A stretch of 19,009 nt of DNA from Phycisphaerae bacterium (GCA_030448225.1 JAUJNJ010000142.1:1-19009); one strand, 5' to 3'; shown: positions 8,291 to 16,980, counted from the first letter of the stretch. A program made the numbers and translations. Notes: generated by a model from the letters alone, not told the origin.

Positions 8291-9646
8291 ATGAACCGCC
8301 GCGACTTCCTGAAGTCCACCGCCTGCGTCGAAACCGCCGCCCTGGCGTTGAACGCGCACGTCGCCCACGCCGCCGACCAGAAGAAGCTGCGGGTCGGCGT
8401 GATCGGCACCGAATTGGTACGGCAAGTGCGACCTGTTCCGGCTGATCCAGGTGGCCCCGGTCGAGGTGGTCAGCCTGTGCGACGTGGACAAGCAGATGCT
8501 CGCCGGGGCGGCCGAGATGACGGCCCAGCGGCAGGCGCGTCGAAGAAGACGCCCCGCACGTTCGCCGACTACCGCGAGATGCTGAAGGAGAAGGACCTGG
8601 ACGTCGTGCTCGTCGCCACGCCGGACCACTGGCACGCGCTGCCGATGATCGCGGCCGTCGAGGCCGGGGCCGGCGTGTACGTGCAGAAGCCGATCAGCGT
8701 GGACGTGAAGGAGGGCGAGGCCATGCTGGCCGCCGCCCGCGAGCACAAGCGGGTCGTGCAGGTCGGCACCCAGCGGCGGAGCACCCCGCACCTGATCGAG
8801 GCCAAGCGGGACTTCATCGACGCCGGCCGGCTCGGCAAAATCGGGCTCGTTGAGACGTACTGCTACTACCACATGCGGGCCAAGGACAACCCGCCCGACG
8901 AGAGCAGCCGCCGGAGAACCTCGACTACGACCTGTGGACCGGCCCGGCCCCGATGCGGCCGTACAACAAGCTCATCCACCCCCGCAAGTGGCGGGCGTTC
9001 ACCGAGTATACTCCAACGGCATTGTCGGCGACATGTGCATCCACATGCTCGACACCGCCCGGTGGATGCTGAACCTCGGCTGGCCGCGGACGGTCAGCTC
9101 GGCCGGCGGCATCGTCGTCCAGAAGGATGCGAAGGCGAACATCTCCGACACCCAGACGGCCACGTTCGACTTCCCCGAGTTCCCGGTCACCTGGACGCAC
9201 CGCACCTGGGGCACGCCGCCCGACCCGAAGTACCCGTGGGGGCTGACCATATACGGCGACAAGGGGACGCTCAAGGCGTCGGTCCACGGCTACGACTTCA
9301 TCCCGCAGGGCAAGGGCCAGGCCGTCCACAAGGACGCCATCATGGAGCTCGATCAGTACCCCGAGGACAAGACCGAGAAGGACTTGGAGAAGCACGTGGC
9401 CCCGGCCATCCGCGGGCACATGAAGGACTTCCTCGCGTGCATCGGCACCCGCGGCAAGCCGGTGGCCGACATCGAGCAGGGCACATCAGCACGGCCTCGT
9501 GCATCCTGGCGAACCTGGAGCATGGGCCTCGGCGGGCGGGCGCTTGGCGTACGACCCGGCCAAGCGAGGTGGCCGGCGACCCCGAGGCGACCAAGCTGCT
9601 CAAGCGGCCGTACCGCAGCCCGTGGGTCCACCCGGCGGGGGCGTGA
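8291..9646 (+). CDS. Gfo/Idh/MocA family oxidoreductase with Tat signal
   Basis: The ATG at 8291 has GGAGG eight bases upstream and starts MNRRDFLKST, a twin-arginine signal, with likely cleavage after AHVAHA. A Rossmann NAD(P)-binding domain follows (KLRVGVIGT, VVSLCDVD, DVVLVATPDHWH). Next comes GVYVQKPISVDV, where the family's EKP is QKP, then VVQVGTQRRS and the C-terminal sheet domain (GIVGDMCIHMLDTARWMLNL, TWTHRTWGTPPDPKYPWGL). The end is PYRSPWVHPAGA with TGA at 9644-9646. About 450 residues, normal for this exported class, which usually acts on sugars or inositol-like substrates, often in polysaccharide breakdown. Indels occur near 8412, 8540, 8905, 9005, 9483 and 9545. The substrate cannot be told from sequence; the family call is firm. 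Confidence 0.9.
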   Translation: MNRRDFLKSTACVETAALALNAHVAHAADQKKLRVGVIGTELVRQVRPVPADPGGPGRGGQPVRRGQADARRGGRDDGPAAGASKKTPRTFADYREMLKEKDLDVVLVATPDHWHALPMIAAVEAGAGVYVQKPISVDVKEGEAMLAAAREHKRVVQVGTQRRSTPHLIEAKRDFIDAGRLGKIGLVETYCYYHMRAKDNPPDESSRRRTSTTTCGPARPRCGRTTSSSTPASGGRSPSILQRHCRRHVHPHARHRPVDAEPRLAADGQLGRRHRRPEGCEGEHLRHPDGHVRLPRVPGHLDAPHLGHAARPEVPVGADHIRRQGDAQGVGPRLRLHPAGQGPGRPQGRHHGARSVPRGQDREGLGEARGPGHPRAHEGLPRVHRHPRQAGGRHRAGHISTASCILANLEHGPRRAGAWRTTRPSEVAGDPEATKLLKRPYRSPWVHPAGA

Positions 9647-9729
9647 GCGGGGAGCCGCGGCGGCAGGCGTGTGAGTCCGTGGCGAACGGGCCGGCCGTAG
9701 TTCTGCCGACCGCAGGTCGGCATCCGGCC

Positions 9730-9915
9730 CCCTCTCCCCCCGGGAGAGGGTTGGTGAGGGCGAACGTTGTACGGCCCTCGTGCTTGCGACCGGCCCCGTT
9801 GTCAGGTGTGAGCGGCCCTCTGCTCCTCCGGCCTGCTGGCCCGATCGCACCGGCCCGACGGACGCTCGCCCTCACCCGTCCGGCTCCGCCGGCGACCTCT
9901 CCCGGTGGGAGAGGT
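9730..9915. repeat. Head-to-head pair of REP-like palindromes
   Basis: The first unit has stem CCCTCTCCC / GGGAGAGGG (9730-9738, 9742-9750) followed by TTGGTGAGGGCGAACG. The second has stem ACCTCTCCC / GGGAGAGGT (9895-9903, 9907-9915). Read on the minus strand it is the same unit, followed after a longer linker by GGGTGAGGGCGAGCG. The two therefore face opposite ways about 145 bp apart, the layout of paired REP elements. They occupy the middle of the 422-bp gap 9647-10068 between the oxidoreductase and desaturase genes; I see no gene there. One hairpin may also end transcription of the oxidoreductase gene. Confidence 0.75.
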
Positions 9916-10055
9916 GAAATGCGGCAGCGGGCTCTACTAGAACCCCCACCCATCTGCCCGCGTCCGCGTGGCCGGACGTCGCTGCGGGTTGAAATCCGTC
10001 CGGCACCGTCTACATTCAACTCGCCCGTTCTGTCCTCGTCAGGCCGTACCCCGTT

Positions 10056-10060
10056 AGAGG
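10056..10060 (+). promoter_or_regulatory. Ribosome binding site supporting a TTG start
   Basis: AGAGG lies eight bases before the TTG at 10069. No ATG or GTG in a better position is seen before the first desaturase helix, so this site favours the TTG as the start. Confidence 0.5.
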
Positions 10061-10068
10061 CACGCACC

Positions 10069-11090
10069 TTGAACCTGCTTTCCTCCCCCCGCACCGCGGG
10101 CGCCTCCGCCGCTCCCGTAGACCGGTGCGTCGCCCGCTCCCAAGCTGCTGGTCGAGCAGGTGGCCATGGCGTTCACCGTCTTCCTGCCGCCGGTCGCGCT
10201 CGTCGTGGCCATCGTGCTGCTGTGGGGTCGCGGCGTCGGGTGGCTCGACATGGGCCTCATGCTCGGCCTGTACGCGGTCACCGGCATGTCGATCACGATC
10301 GGGTTCCACCGCCTGTTCACCCACCGGGCGTTCAAGGCCGTGCCGGCCGTCCGTGGGGTGCTCGCCGTGGCCGGGTCCATGTCGGCCCAGGCCCCGATCC
10401 TCGAGTGGTGCGCCACCCACCGCGAGCACCACAAGCACTCCGACCGCCACGGCGACCCGCACTCCCCGCACCTGCGCACGGCGACGGGCCGGCGGGTTCC
10501 TGATGGGCCTGTGGCACGCCCACATGGGTTGGCTGTTCGCCCCCGCTCCGGCCGGTGCCGCCCGCAACATGCCCGACCTGATGGCCGACCCGTTCCTCCG
10601 CTTCGTCGACCGCACCTACTGGATGTGGGTGCGCTGATCGGGTGGGCCATCCCGGCCGCCGTCGGCGGGCTGGCCGCCGGGTCGTGGTACGGCGCCCTCA
10701 CCGGCTTCCTGTGGGGGCGGGCTGGTCCGCCAGGGCCTGTTGCACCACACGACGTTCAGCGTGAACTCGGTCTGCCACGTCTGGGGCACCCGCCCGTTCC
10801 AGAGCAGCGACGAGAGCCGGAACAACGTCGTGGTCGGCGTCTCACGTTCGGCGAGGGGTGGCACAACAACCACCACGCGTTCCCGACCAGCCGCCCGCCA
10901 CGGGCTGGCGTGGTACCAGCTCGACGTCTCGTGGCTGTTCATCCGGGCCATGCAGGCGGCCGGCCGGCGGACGTCCGGCTGCCGTCGGCGGGCGATGGAG
11001 ATCCGCCGAAACCGCCTGACGGCGACACCGGCCGAGCCGGCCGGGCCGCTCGGCCAGCCCCCAGCAGTGGCGGCCGCCGGGCAGGATTAG
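10069..11090 (+). CDS. Membrane fatty acid (acyl-CoA type) desaturase, frameshifted
   Basis: After repair the protein is about 340 residues, the usual size for stearoyl-CoA-type delta-9 desaturases. The first helix pair (VAMAFTVFLPPVALVVAIVL, then MGLMLGLYAVTGMSITIGF) precedes the three histidine boxes that hold the di-iron centre: HRLFTH near residue 80, HREHHKH near 115 and HNNHH near 260. Other family marks are ILEWCATHR, LLHHTTFSVNSVCHVWGTRP and LTFGEGWHNNHHAFP. It introduces a cis double bond into membrane acyl chains, using O2 and an electron donor. The start is taken as TTG 10069 (LNLLSSPRTAG). The end is TAG 11088-11090. Frame changes lie near 10140, 10490, 10635, 10725, 10845 and 10895. 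No electron-donor gene is adjacent. Confidence 0.9.
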
Positions 11091-11674
11091 CAGGCGGAGG
11101 CGACTCGCTACGTCCGGAGCCGACATGACAAACCGTCCGGTCGACGTGCCCCGTAGGGCCATGCCGGCCGCCGGGCTGGCGATCAGCGGTCTTGTCGAAC
11201 CTCCGAAGCAGCGGCCGACCCGGTCGGCCTACGACGATCGGCCCTCGGGCCTGCCGCCCTCGTCGATCCCACCCGCCCCGCGCGGTCGCGACACGCTTAG
11301 AGCCGCTAGGAGCACCCTGTTCCGTGTCACGGGCGTCCCGCCCGCGCGGAGCGGTAAGGGCGTCGGAGGACCTCGGGTACCCGCGTTTGACGCCTGCCGA
11401 CCCGCTCGCACGGGCGGGACGCCGTTTTGTGACACGGACGAGCGTCGTCCTATGAGCTCTGCGAGCAAAGGCCATTGCGGCCAGTGGCTCGCCGATAGCT
11501 CCATCTGATCCTGAGGCGACGAACCCGCAATCCGCCCACGATCTATGCGACACGTCTTGCCTGCCCTGTTCGGGTCACTACACGGCCTTCCGCTGAATCA
11601 ATCTAATCCGTGCCGGCCCGCCGCTGGGAGGCGGGCGTTGCCGTTGTTCTCCCTGGCCCTCTTTCATCCCCATC
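11091..11674. other. Intergenic region holding an inverted-repeat element
   Basis: This 584-bp gap lies between the desaturase and lipoprotein genes. It contains the inverted-repeat element at 11300-11459. Open frames on both strands cross it, but they read through the palindromes and show no domain, so I treat it as non-coding. No clear promoter box was seen before the next gene. Confidence 0.6.
11300..11459. mobile_element. MITE-like inverted-repeat element, copy A (160 bp)
   Basis: The ends are inverted copies of about 50 bp. The outer parts (11300-11330 and 11429-11459) match at roughly 22 of 31 positions, and the inner parts share GTGTCAC followed by GGCGTCCCGCCCG. Each end holds its own hairpin, for example CGGGCG-TCC-CGCCCG at 11330-11344. 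The centre (about 60 bp) begins GGAGCGGTAAGGGCGTCGG, similar to the centre of copy B at 14708-14878. It has no coding capacity, which fits a non-autonomous transposable element or a structured RNA-like repeat. Confidence 0.7.
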
Positions 11675-13193
11675 ATGCTGAGCCAACACCGTAACCCGGC
11701 GTCCCGACGTTCGGTTTTCTCGTCACGCTTCGGCTCTTGGCCTTGGCCGCCGCCGTCGCTCGGCCGCGTGCGACGCGCCGGCCACCGAGCCGGCCGCGGG
11801 CCCCGCGGCCACCGCTCAACCGTCCGCCGCGCCGGCCGCGTCGTCCACGCCCTCGCCCCAGCCGTCGAGCAACAGGTCCGCGACCTGCCCGCGTTCCCGC
11901 TGGAACAGCGCACCTCACGCTGCCGGCCGGGTGGAACAAGGCCTGAGCGACCCGAGCCTCTACATCATCGAGCACAAGGCCCGGCTCCAGGGCGAGGGCG
12001 GGAACTGAAGACCGAGCGGCTCACGATCGAGATCGCCCGGGCCAACCTCGTTAACGGCGACCTCCGCACGACCTACAAGGGCGACGCGGAGGAATTCAAG
12101 CGGTACAAGAACTACCGCGACGAGCGGGTGGCCGAGGGGCGGACCCGGAATGGGTACCGCACGCTCACCCACAGCTTCACCGTCGACTCCGACCGGAAGC
12201 AGGCGTGGGACGACTACCACTTCGTCCTCACCCACGTCGACGGCGGCGAGTGGTCGAGCTTCATCTACCTGACCAGCACCCCGGCCCTCCGCGAACGGTT
12301 CCGAAAGGACTACGAGTTGATCGACGGTGTCGTGCTCCCGAGCACGGTCGAGCTGGCCCGCCCGCCGTCCCGCGCTTGCCGGCGGCGACGGGGCGAAGCC
12401 GCTCACGCTCTACACCGTCCACCAGGTGACCGACTTCCTCGAGTGGCTGCTGGAGCTGCCGCTGACCGACGGGCAGAAGGGGCAGATCCGCGACCTGATG
12501 GTCGACGGCTGGCAGCGGGGGACAAGGACTACCTCGACGCCCCCGGCGAGATCTTCAAGTTCACGCCCAACTCGACGAGCTGGACCCGGCGAAGAAGGAG
12601 CTGGCCCGCCGGCTCGCCCGCCAGGAAGCGTTGAACGAGTGGCGGAGGCGGCCGAGAAGGGGGGACAAGGCGGCCAAGATGATCGTCGACCTGTACGACG
12701 CGGCCAACGCCCCGCTGGCCAAGGGCGACGGCGGCGAGCCGGACCTGACCCGCCAGTCGGCCGACGCGACGCTGGAGATCATGTACTTCATGGCGTCGAA
12801 GATCGACGGGTCAGACACGTCGCCCGAGGCCGGCCGCCGGGACGCGTGGGCGAAGACGGTTGCCGCCGCCTACGGCGGGATGCCGGCCGAGCAGAAGCAG
12901 GCGGCTGGCCGAGATGCCGGTGACGTGGGCCGCCCTCCGGGCGGGGCTGGGCCGAGTTGCCGCCCGACCGGCGAAGCAGACGGCCGGGCAGTGGAGCTAG
13001 CAGGTCCCGATCCTGGGCGAGCTGGCCGGCCGGCTGAAGGAGGAGTGGAGGCGTTCGGCAAGGCCCTCGGGCAGTACGCCATGGAGCAGCAGATGAAGGT
13101 CATCTCGGCCGGCACATCATGCGACGGACCGACTACTTCCGGCAGCAGACGATGAACAACATGAGCAGCAGCTACTCGTACCGGTACCGGTGA
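11675..13193 (+). CDS. Probable lipoprotein of unknown function, frameshifted
   Basis: The ATG at 11675 starts MLSQHRNPASRRSV. After a shift, FLVTLRLLALAAAVA gives a hydrophobic signal, followed by a Cys (CDAPATEPAAG) that could be a lipobox cysteine, and a long Ala/Pro/Ser linker. The first folded part includes SDPSLYIIEHKARLQGEGG, ELKTERLTIEIARANLVNGD and WSSFIYLTSTPALRERFRKD. The second includes FLEWLLELPLTDGQKGQIRD. The third includes LEIMYFMASKIDGSD and ALGQYAMEQQMKVIS. The tail is Ser/Tyr-rich (NNMSSSYSYRYR), ending at TGA 13191-13193. The total is near 500 residues with about eight frame changes and one in-frame TAG near 13000 in a shifted stretch. No known family is recognised. Membrane anchoring is inference because the lipobox lies at a frame junction. 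Confidence 0.6.
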
Positions 13194-13475
13194 GTCCAGG
13201 GTCGGGGTACATGCGAACCGCGACACCGGTGGCGTTGCCGAGGATAGGATATGACCTGCGGTACCGGTCACCTCCCTGACTTCCGGAGCCGCCACATGCC
13301 TGAGCCGCGCCGTCCGCTGAGCATAAGCGTCGAACCGGAACCGGCCGTCGCGCGGGCGAGTGGACGCCGGCGCGGAGTCGACGGCGCGCGGGTCCAAATG
13401 ACCCGCCCTGTGCGTTCCGGGCCGAGCGTAAGTGAACCGGCCTGCCAGTCGATATCGCGGTCCAACAAAACACCC

Positions 13476-13500
13476 GCGGGCGGAGCAGTGCTCCGCCCGC
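13476..13500 (-). terminator. Strong hairpin, possible terminator of the 3D-domain gene
   Basis: GCGGGCGGAGC and GCTCCGCCCGC form a perfect 11-bp stem with a three-base loop. Read on the minus strand it is followed by GGGTGTTTTGTTGG, a T-rich stretch, which suits an intrinsic terminator about 180 bp after the minus-strand gene ending at 13679. On the plus strand no T-run follows. Confidence 0.5.
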
Positions 13501-13610
13501 CGGGCCGCGTTCGTGGCGCGGTGTGTCGGTCGCGCCGTCTTCGTTCGCCGGGCCGTCGGTCGCAAGTCCGCCGGCCCGCCGTTCCTTCGCTCCGCCGTCG
13601 GTTCGCTCCA

Positions 13611-13662
13611 CCGTTCGTTCGTTCGTCCGCTCGTCAGTCCGTCCGTTCGTTCGTTCGTCCGC
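13611..13662. repeat. Imperfect four-base simple repeat (CGTT/CGTC)n
   Basis: The stretch is built from CGTTCGTTCGTTCGTC units with variants, in two blocks around a GCTCGTCAGTCC break. It begins 17 bp after the minus-strand 3D gene stop. Four-base units would change frame if they varied in number, so they are tolerated only outside genes. Confidence 0.8.
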
Positions 13663-13678
13663 CGTCACACCCGTTCGC

Positions 13679-14346
13679 TCAGTCGATGACCGTCACGTCC
13701 AGCGACTGCCGGCCCCACTCCAGGGCCTTCTGGTGGCTGGGGAAGTACACGTCAGGCCGGTTGCCCTTGATCGCGCGACGCCGGTGTCGAGCACCTCGAC
13801 GAAGCCCGTCCCCTCGTGGTACCTGGGGATGACCAGCTTCTTGCCGAACGGCAGGAGCTTCGTGTCGGCGGCCACGAACCGGCCGTTGTTGTGCGACACC
13901 CGCTTGCCGCTGGCGGTGATGCCCTGGGCGTTCTTCCCGCAGCACTTGGTGCACGGAGCGGTAAGCCGTCACCACCATCTTGATCGTGCGGACCTTGGCG
14001 GCCGGCTTGGCCGGCGGGGTCGTGAGCAGCTCGCCGGCGGCCGGGATGCGGGCCGACGCCATCACGACCTCGCGGTCGCCGTGGGCGGCCGTCAGCTTCT
14101 TCGACGCCTCGATCGCCCGCCGGGCCGCGACCTGCTTCTCGGCGACCGTGCTGGCCAACTGCTCGGGCTGGGCGGCGGCGGCGACGAGCTTCTCCGACGC
14201 GGCCGACCGGGTGGCCAGCAGGGCGACGGCCACGAGGCCGAGGCCGACCACCAGGGTCGTCGCGACGCGGGAGCCGGCGGTGCGGGCCGCCTTGTGCGAA
14301 ACCGTCGGGATCGGAGCACCGTAAGGTTGTTGGCGTTGTTCCGCAT
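13679..14346 (-). CDS. 3D-domain (RpfB/YabE C-terminal-like) secreted protein
   Basis: The ATG at 14346 begins MRNNANNLTVLRSRRF. After a shift a membrane helix follows (VATTLVVGLGLVAVALLATR), then a helical stretch rich in Ala/Lys (LASTVAEKQVAARRAIEASK) and the 3D domain: VVTAYCPC-KCCGKNAQG, GITASGKRVSHNNGRFVAAD, LPFGKKLVIPRYHEGTGFVE, VLDTGGAIKGNRPDVYF and ALEWGRQSLDVTVID. The conserved Asp residues in VAAD, DTGG and RPDVYF that name the 3D domain are present, and the domain is shared with MltA-type lytic transglycosylases. The likely role is cell-wall remodelling in the envelope. It is about 222 residues with frame changes near 14285, 13945 and 13780. The domain call is firm; the substrate is not known from this sequence. 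Confidence 0.85.
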
Positions 14347-14707
14347 GAGCCAGGAACCTACCCCACGATCCGGAGGGCAGTGGGGTATTTTTGGAGTCCG
14401 ACCGTCGGCCGAGCCGAAGCTTGCTAATTGGTGGTTTTATTCCGAAGCGAGCCCTGCGTCAAAGGCTGCAAATCGGGGTGACAGGTTACGGGACCCGTCC
14501 GACACCCGCCTTGGCGACCGGACCAGCGCTGGTGGGTCTGTGACGCATGATGCCCGCCGGCACCGCTCGGCGGGCGGGGTGCTTCACCTTTTCCGGCCGA
14601 ATCCGGGCCGCCAGCCGTCCCTGCTCACACAGTTCGGAGCACTTCGCTCCGACGATGCCGAGAGCGGCCGTCAGCCTCGCGTGCATGGGGCAGCGCGGGG
14701 GGCTCGA

Positions 14708-14878
14708 AACGTGTTGGGGGGAGGCGAGTCGGCTGGATGTGACACGGGCTTCCAGCCCGTGCGAGCGGGTTTGGGCGTCGAGCGCCTGTAGCGAAGGGCA
14801 TTGGTTTTCCGGCGGGGTACGCACGGGCTGGAAGCCCGTGTCACGTCGAAGCCGGCTCAGTCGCCTCGCAAACACGTT
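14708..14878. mobile_element. MITE-like inverted-repeat element, copy B (171 bp)
   Basis: The outer ends AACGTGTT (14708-14715) and AACACGTT (14871-14878) begin a roughly 58-bp imperfect inverted repeat. It includes a near-perfect inner block: GTGACACGGGCTTCCAGCCC on the left, with its complement at 14824-14843 on the right. Each end carries a hairpin CACGGGCT-TCC-AGCCCGTG or its complement. The centre begins CGAGCGGGTTTGGGCGTCGA, similar to copy A. It has no open frame of its own. Same family as 11300-11459. Confidence 0.75.
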
Positions 14879-14905
14879 CTCCGTGGTCGTTGGTGGATGG
14901 CCGGG

Positions 14906-14961
14906 GCATGTACTCGTGCTCCTGCTCCTTGCAGCCCGGTCCCACGGGCCTGAGTACATGC
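14906..14961. repeat. Nested palindrome (10-bp arms around an inner hairpin)
   Basis: GCATGTACTC (14906-14915) and GAGTACATGC (14952-14961) are perfect inverted copies. Between them lies a smaller inverted repeat, GCCCG-GTCCCA-CGGGC. The element is only 28 bp from copy B and about 210 bp before the next gene. It could be a regulator site, a recombination remnant or part of a larger repeat. Confidence 0.65.
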
Positions 14962-15156
14962 TGGCTTGTTCGGAACATCACGACCGACCGGGACGGACCC
15001 GGGGCTCCGCGGCGTACCGCTGTGCCGGCGGCTGGGAACGCGCCTGCGCGGGATGCGTCGCTCCGACACTCGAACAGACCAATCACACCGCCGTTACGTT
15101 ATTGTGCTCCCCGGAATCCGGCCGGCGCTTTACGTTCGGCACCGATCGGCCGCACC

Positions 15157-15164
15157 AAAGGAGG
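15157..15164 (+). promoter_or_regulatory. Strong ribosome binding site for the GTG start at 15170
   Basis: AAAGGAGG is a near-perfect Shine-Dalgarno sequence five bases before the GTG at 15170. It decides the start, because the open frame extends about 200 bp further upstream through non-coding repeats. Confidence 0.8.
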
Positions 15165-15169
15165 CTTCC

Positions 15170-16893
15170 GTGGGGACCAACGTAGTCGGAGGAGCACCGG
15201 ACAACGCGGCCGAGCGTGCGACGGCACGGCACGCGCGATTGCGGCACGTGTGGGTGCGGGCCGCGGCCGCGGGCGTGGCTGTCGGCGTCGCGGCCGCCGT
15301 GGTCCGGGCGCAGCCGGCTCCGGGGGAGGGCGGCGGCCGCCCGCGGGGCTTGTTCGACGACGAACCCGAACAAAAGAGCCCGCCCGGGCAGAAGCCGACC
15401 AAGCCGGCACCCAGCTCGCAGCCGACGCCATCCCCGACGCCACCGCCGAGGCCCGAGACCAAGCTGCCGGAGCCGAAGCCGGCGACCCCACCCGTCGTGC
15501 CGCCGGCCCGCGAGCCGATCCCTTCGGCCGCCCGGCAGGCCGCGGCTGAGCGGCTGGTCAAGGACGTGTTCAAGTCCGACTACGTCAAGCGGGACCGCCG
15601 ACCGCTGATGGGCAAGCTGCTGTCGCAGGCGGCGTCCCCGACCGAGCCGCCGGACGTGCGGTACGTGCTGCTCCGCGAGGCCCGCGACGTCGCGACCGCG
15701 GCCGGCGATTACGCGACCGCCCGCCGCGCGATCGAAGCGATGGCGGCGACATGGGCGGTCGACGCCCGGGCCGCCCGCCAGGAGGTGATGGCGGTGGTGG
15801 TCACCGCCGTGAGCCCGGCCGACGCGCCGGTGCTGGCAGCCGACGCCTCGGCGGCGGCCGACGACGCGCTCGATCGGGGCGACGTCGAGCTGGCCCGCCG
15901 GTTCGCGACGGTCGCCGAGTCGGCCGCCGCCCGCGGGACCGACCGCGCGCCGCTCGCCCAACCGCGGGACGGGGGCCAGGAGATCCGCGGGGAGCTCGAC
16001 GAGTCCCTCCGGGCGCAGCAGGCGCTCGCGGCGCTCGCGGGCGGGCCCGACGACCCGGCGGCGAACCTCACGGTCGGCAAGTTCCTCTGCCTCGTCAAAG
16101 GGGACTGGGCCAGGGGCCTCCCGCTGCTGGCCACGGGGGGGAGCGACCCGGCGGCCGCGCTGGCGAGCCGGGACCTGGCCGGGGCGGCGACGGCGGACGC
16201 GAAGCTGGCGACCGGCGACGCCTGGCGGGCGTACGCCCAGACGCAGGCGGCCACCCCGACGGCCGGCCGCCGCGCCGCCGGCCGGGCCGAGCACTGGTAC
16301 CTCGCCGCCCTCCCGGGGGCGCAAGGGCTGGAGCGGGCGGCCGTCATCAAGCGGCTGGCCGACCTGTCGTTCGGCGTGTCGTTCCCGAAGCTGGCCGCCC
16401 GGTGGGACGGCAGGCGGGCGCGGACGAACCTGTCGAGCATGACCCGGCCCGGCGGGCAGGTGGACGCCAGCCCGTCCCCCGGCCTGCTCGTCGGGTTCGA
16501 GGTCAAGCCGTCGTCCTGGCGGGGCCGCCCGATGATCAAGATCCTCCGCCCGGTCTACCTGACGGACCAGGGCCGCGTCACCGGCCGGCAGTTCGGGCAG
16601 GTGCAGAAGGGGACGCAGGGGCCGGCGGTGCTGACGCCGATCGAGGCCAAGCCGGGGTACGCCGTCGGCGGCATCCGGGCCCACAAGGACGAGCGGCTCC
16701 GCGGGTTCCAGATCGTCTTCATGCGCGTCCACGGCGCCGTGCTCAACCCCGTGGACCGGTACGAAAGCGAGTGGGTCGGGAGAAGCCGTCCGAAGAACTG
16801 CCGCTGCTGGGCGGGGACGGGCGGCCGGTCGTCGGCGTTCAGGCCATGTCGGGGACGACGAGGACGCGCTCCGGGCTGGTCCTGCTGGAGTGA
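15170..16893 (+). CDS. Secreted protein with Pro-rich linker and unknown C-terminal module
   Basis: The GTG at 15170 starts VGTNVVGGAPDNAAERATAR. A hydrophobic stretch (VWVRAAAAGVAVGVAAAVVR) followed by AQPAPGEGG is a signal peptide. Residues about 60-125 are a Pro-rich linker (PTPSPTPPPRPETKLPEPKP). Residues about 130-420 are Ala-rich helices (LVKDVFKSDYVKRDRRPLMG, EARDVATAAGDYATARRAIE) that look like a repeat solenoid. The C-terminal module has IKILRPVYLTDQGR, IEAKPGYAVGGIRAHKDERL, GFQIVFMRVHG and DRYESEWVG. One missing base-step near 16785 (GGTCGGGAGAAG, expected GGGGAGAAG) separates the last 36 residues; the end is TGA 16891-16893. About 574 residues. The C-terminal module is one I associate with planctomycete envelope proteins, but no function is known to me. 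It converges on the B12-like gene. Confidence 0.75.
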
Positions 16894-16940
16894 TGCGAGC
16901 CGCGGCCGGCGGGGGCGGCTAACTCGATCCGGAAACGAAG

Positions 16941-16980
16941 ACTCGGCCGGTCGGGTCGATCCATCGCCCGCCGGCCGAGT
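16941..16980 (+). terminator. Hairpin between convergent genes, likely terminator
   Basis: ACTCGGCCGG (16941-16950) and CCGGCCGAGT (16971-16980) form perfect 10-bp arms, extended inward by CGGG/CCCG. It begins 48 bp after the stop at 16893. Neither side is followed by a long T-run, though the minus strand continues CTTCGTTTCC. The remaining gap to 17197 (304 bp in all) holds a C/T-rich stretch and a short direct repeat, and no gene. Confidence 0.55.

Larger units (their letters stand above)
13194..13678. other. Intergenic region between convergent genes
   Basis: This 485-bp gap holds a strong hairpin (13476-13500) and a four-base simple repeat (13611-13662), both listed separately. The frames open on the minus strand here are rich in E-R-T-N/D repeats caused by the simple repeat, so I do not call a gene. 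Confidence 0.6.
14347..15169. other. Long intergenic region between divergent genes, with repeats
   Basis: This 823-bp gap separates the 3D gene (minus) from the secreted protein gene (plus). It contains the second inverted-repeat element (14708-14878) and a nested palindrome (14906-14961). Around 14380-14450 it is less GC-rich (GGGGTATTTTTGGAG, GCTAATTGGTGGTTTTATTC), a likely place for promoters, but no well-spaced pair of boxes can be named. Open frames crossing the gap read through the palindromes and are not accepted as genes. Confidence 0.6.

Noticed and set aside
10939..11553. Open frames on both strands between the desaturase and lipoprotein genes
   Set aside because: They cross the inverted-repeat element, have no ribosome site or domain, and occur on both strands at once.
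13117..13668. An E-R-T-N repeat protein on the minus strand
   Set aside because: The repeat is a by-product of a four-base simple repeat, which yields different tetrapeptides in every frame; no domain or ribosome site is present.
14547..15185. A 212-residue plus-strand frame before the secreted protein gene
   Set aside because: It reads through copy B and the nested palindrome and overlaps the true start and ribosome site of the next gene.
15083..16732. A 549-residue open frame opposite the secreted protein gene
   Set aside because: It is antisense to a well-supported gene with signal peptide and ribosome site, is Arg/Gly-rich, and shows no domain. Long antisense frames are expected at this GC content.
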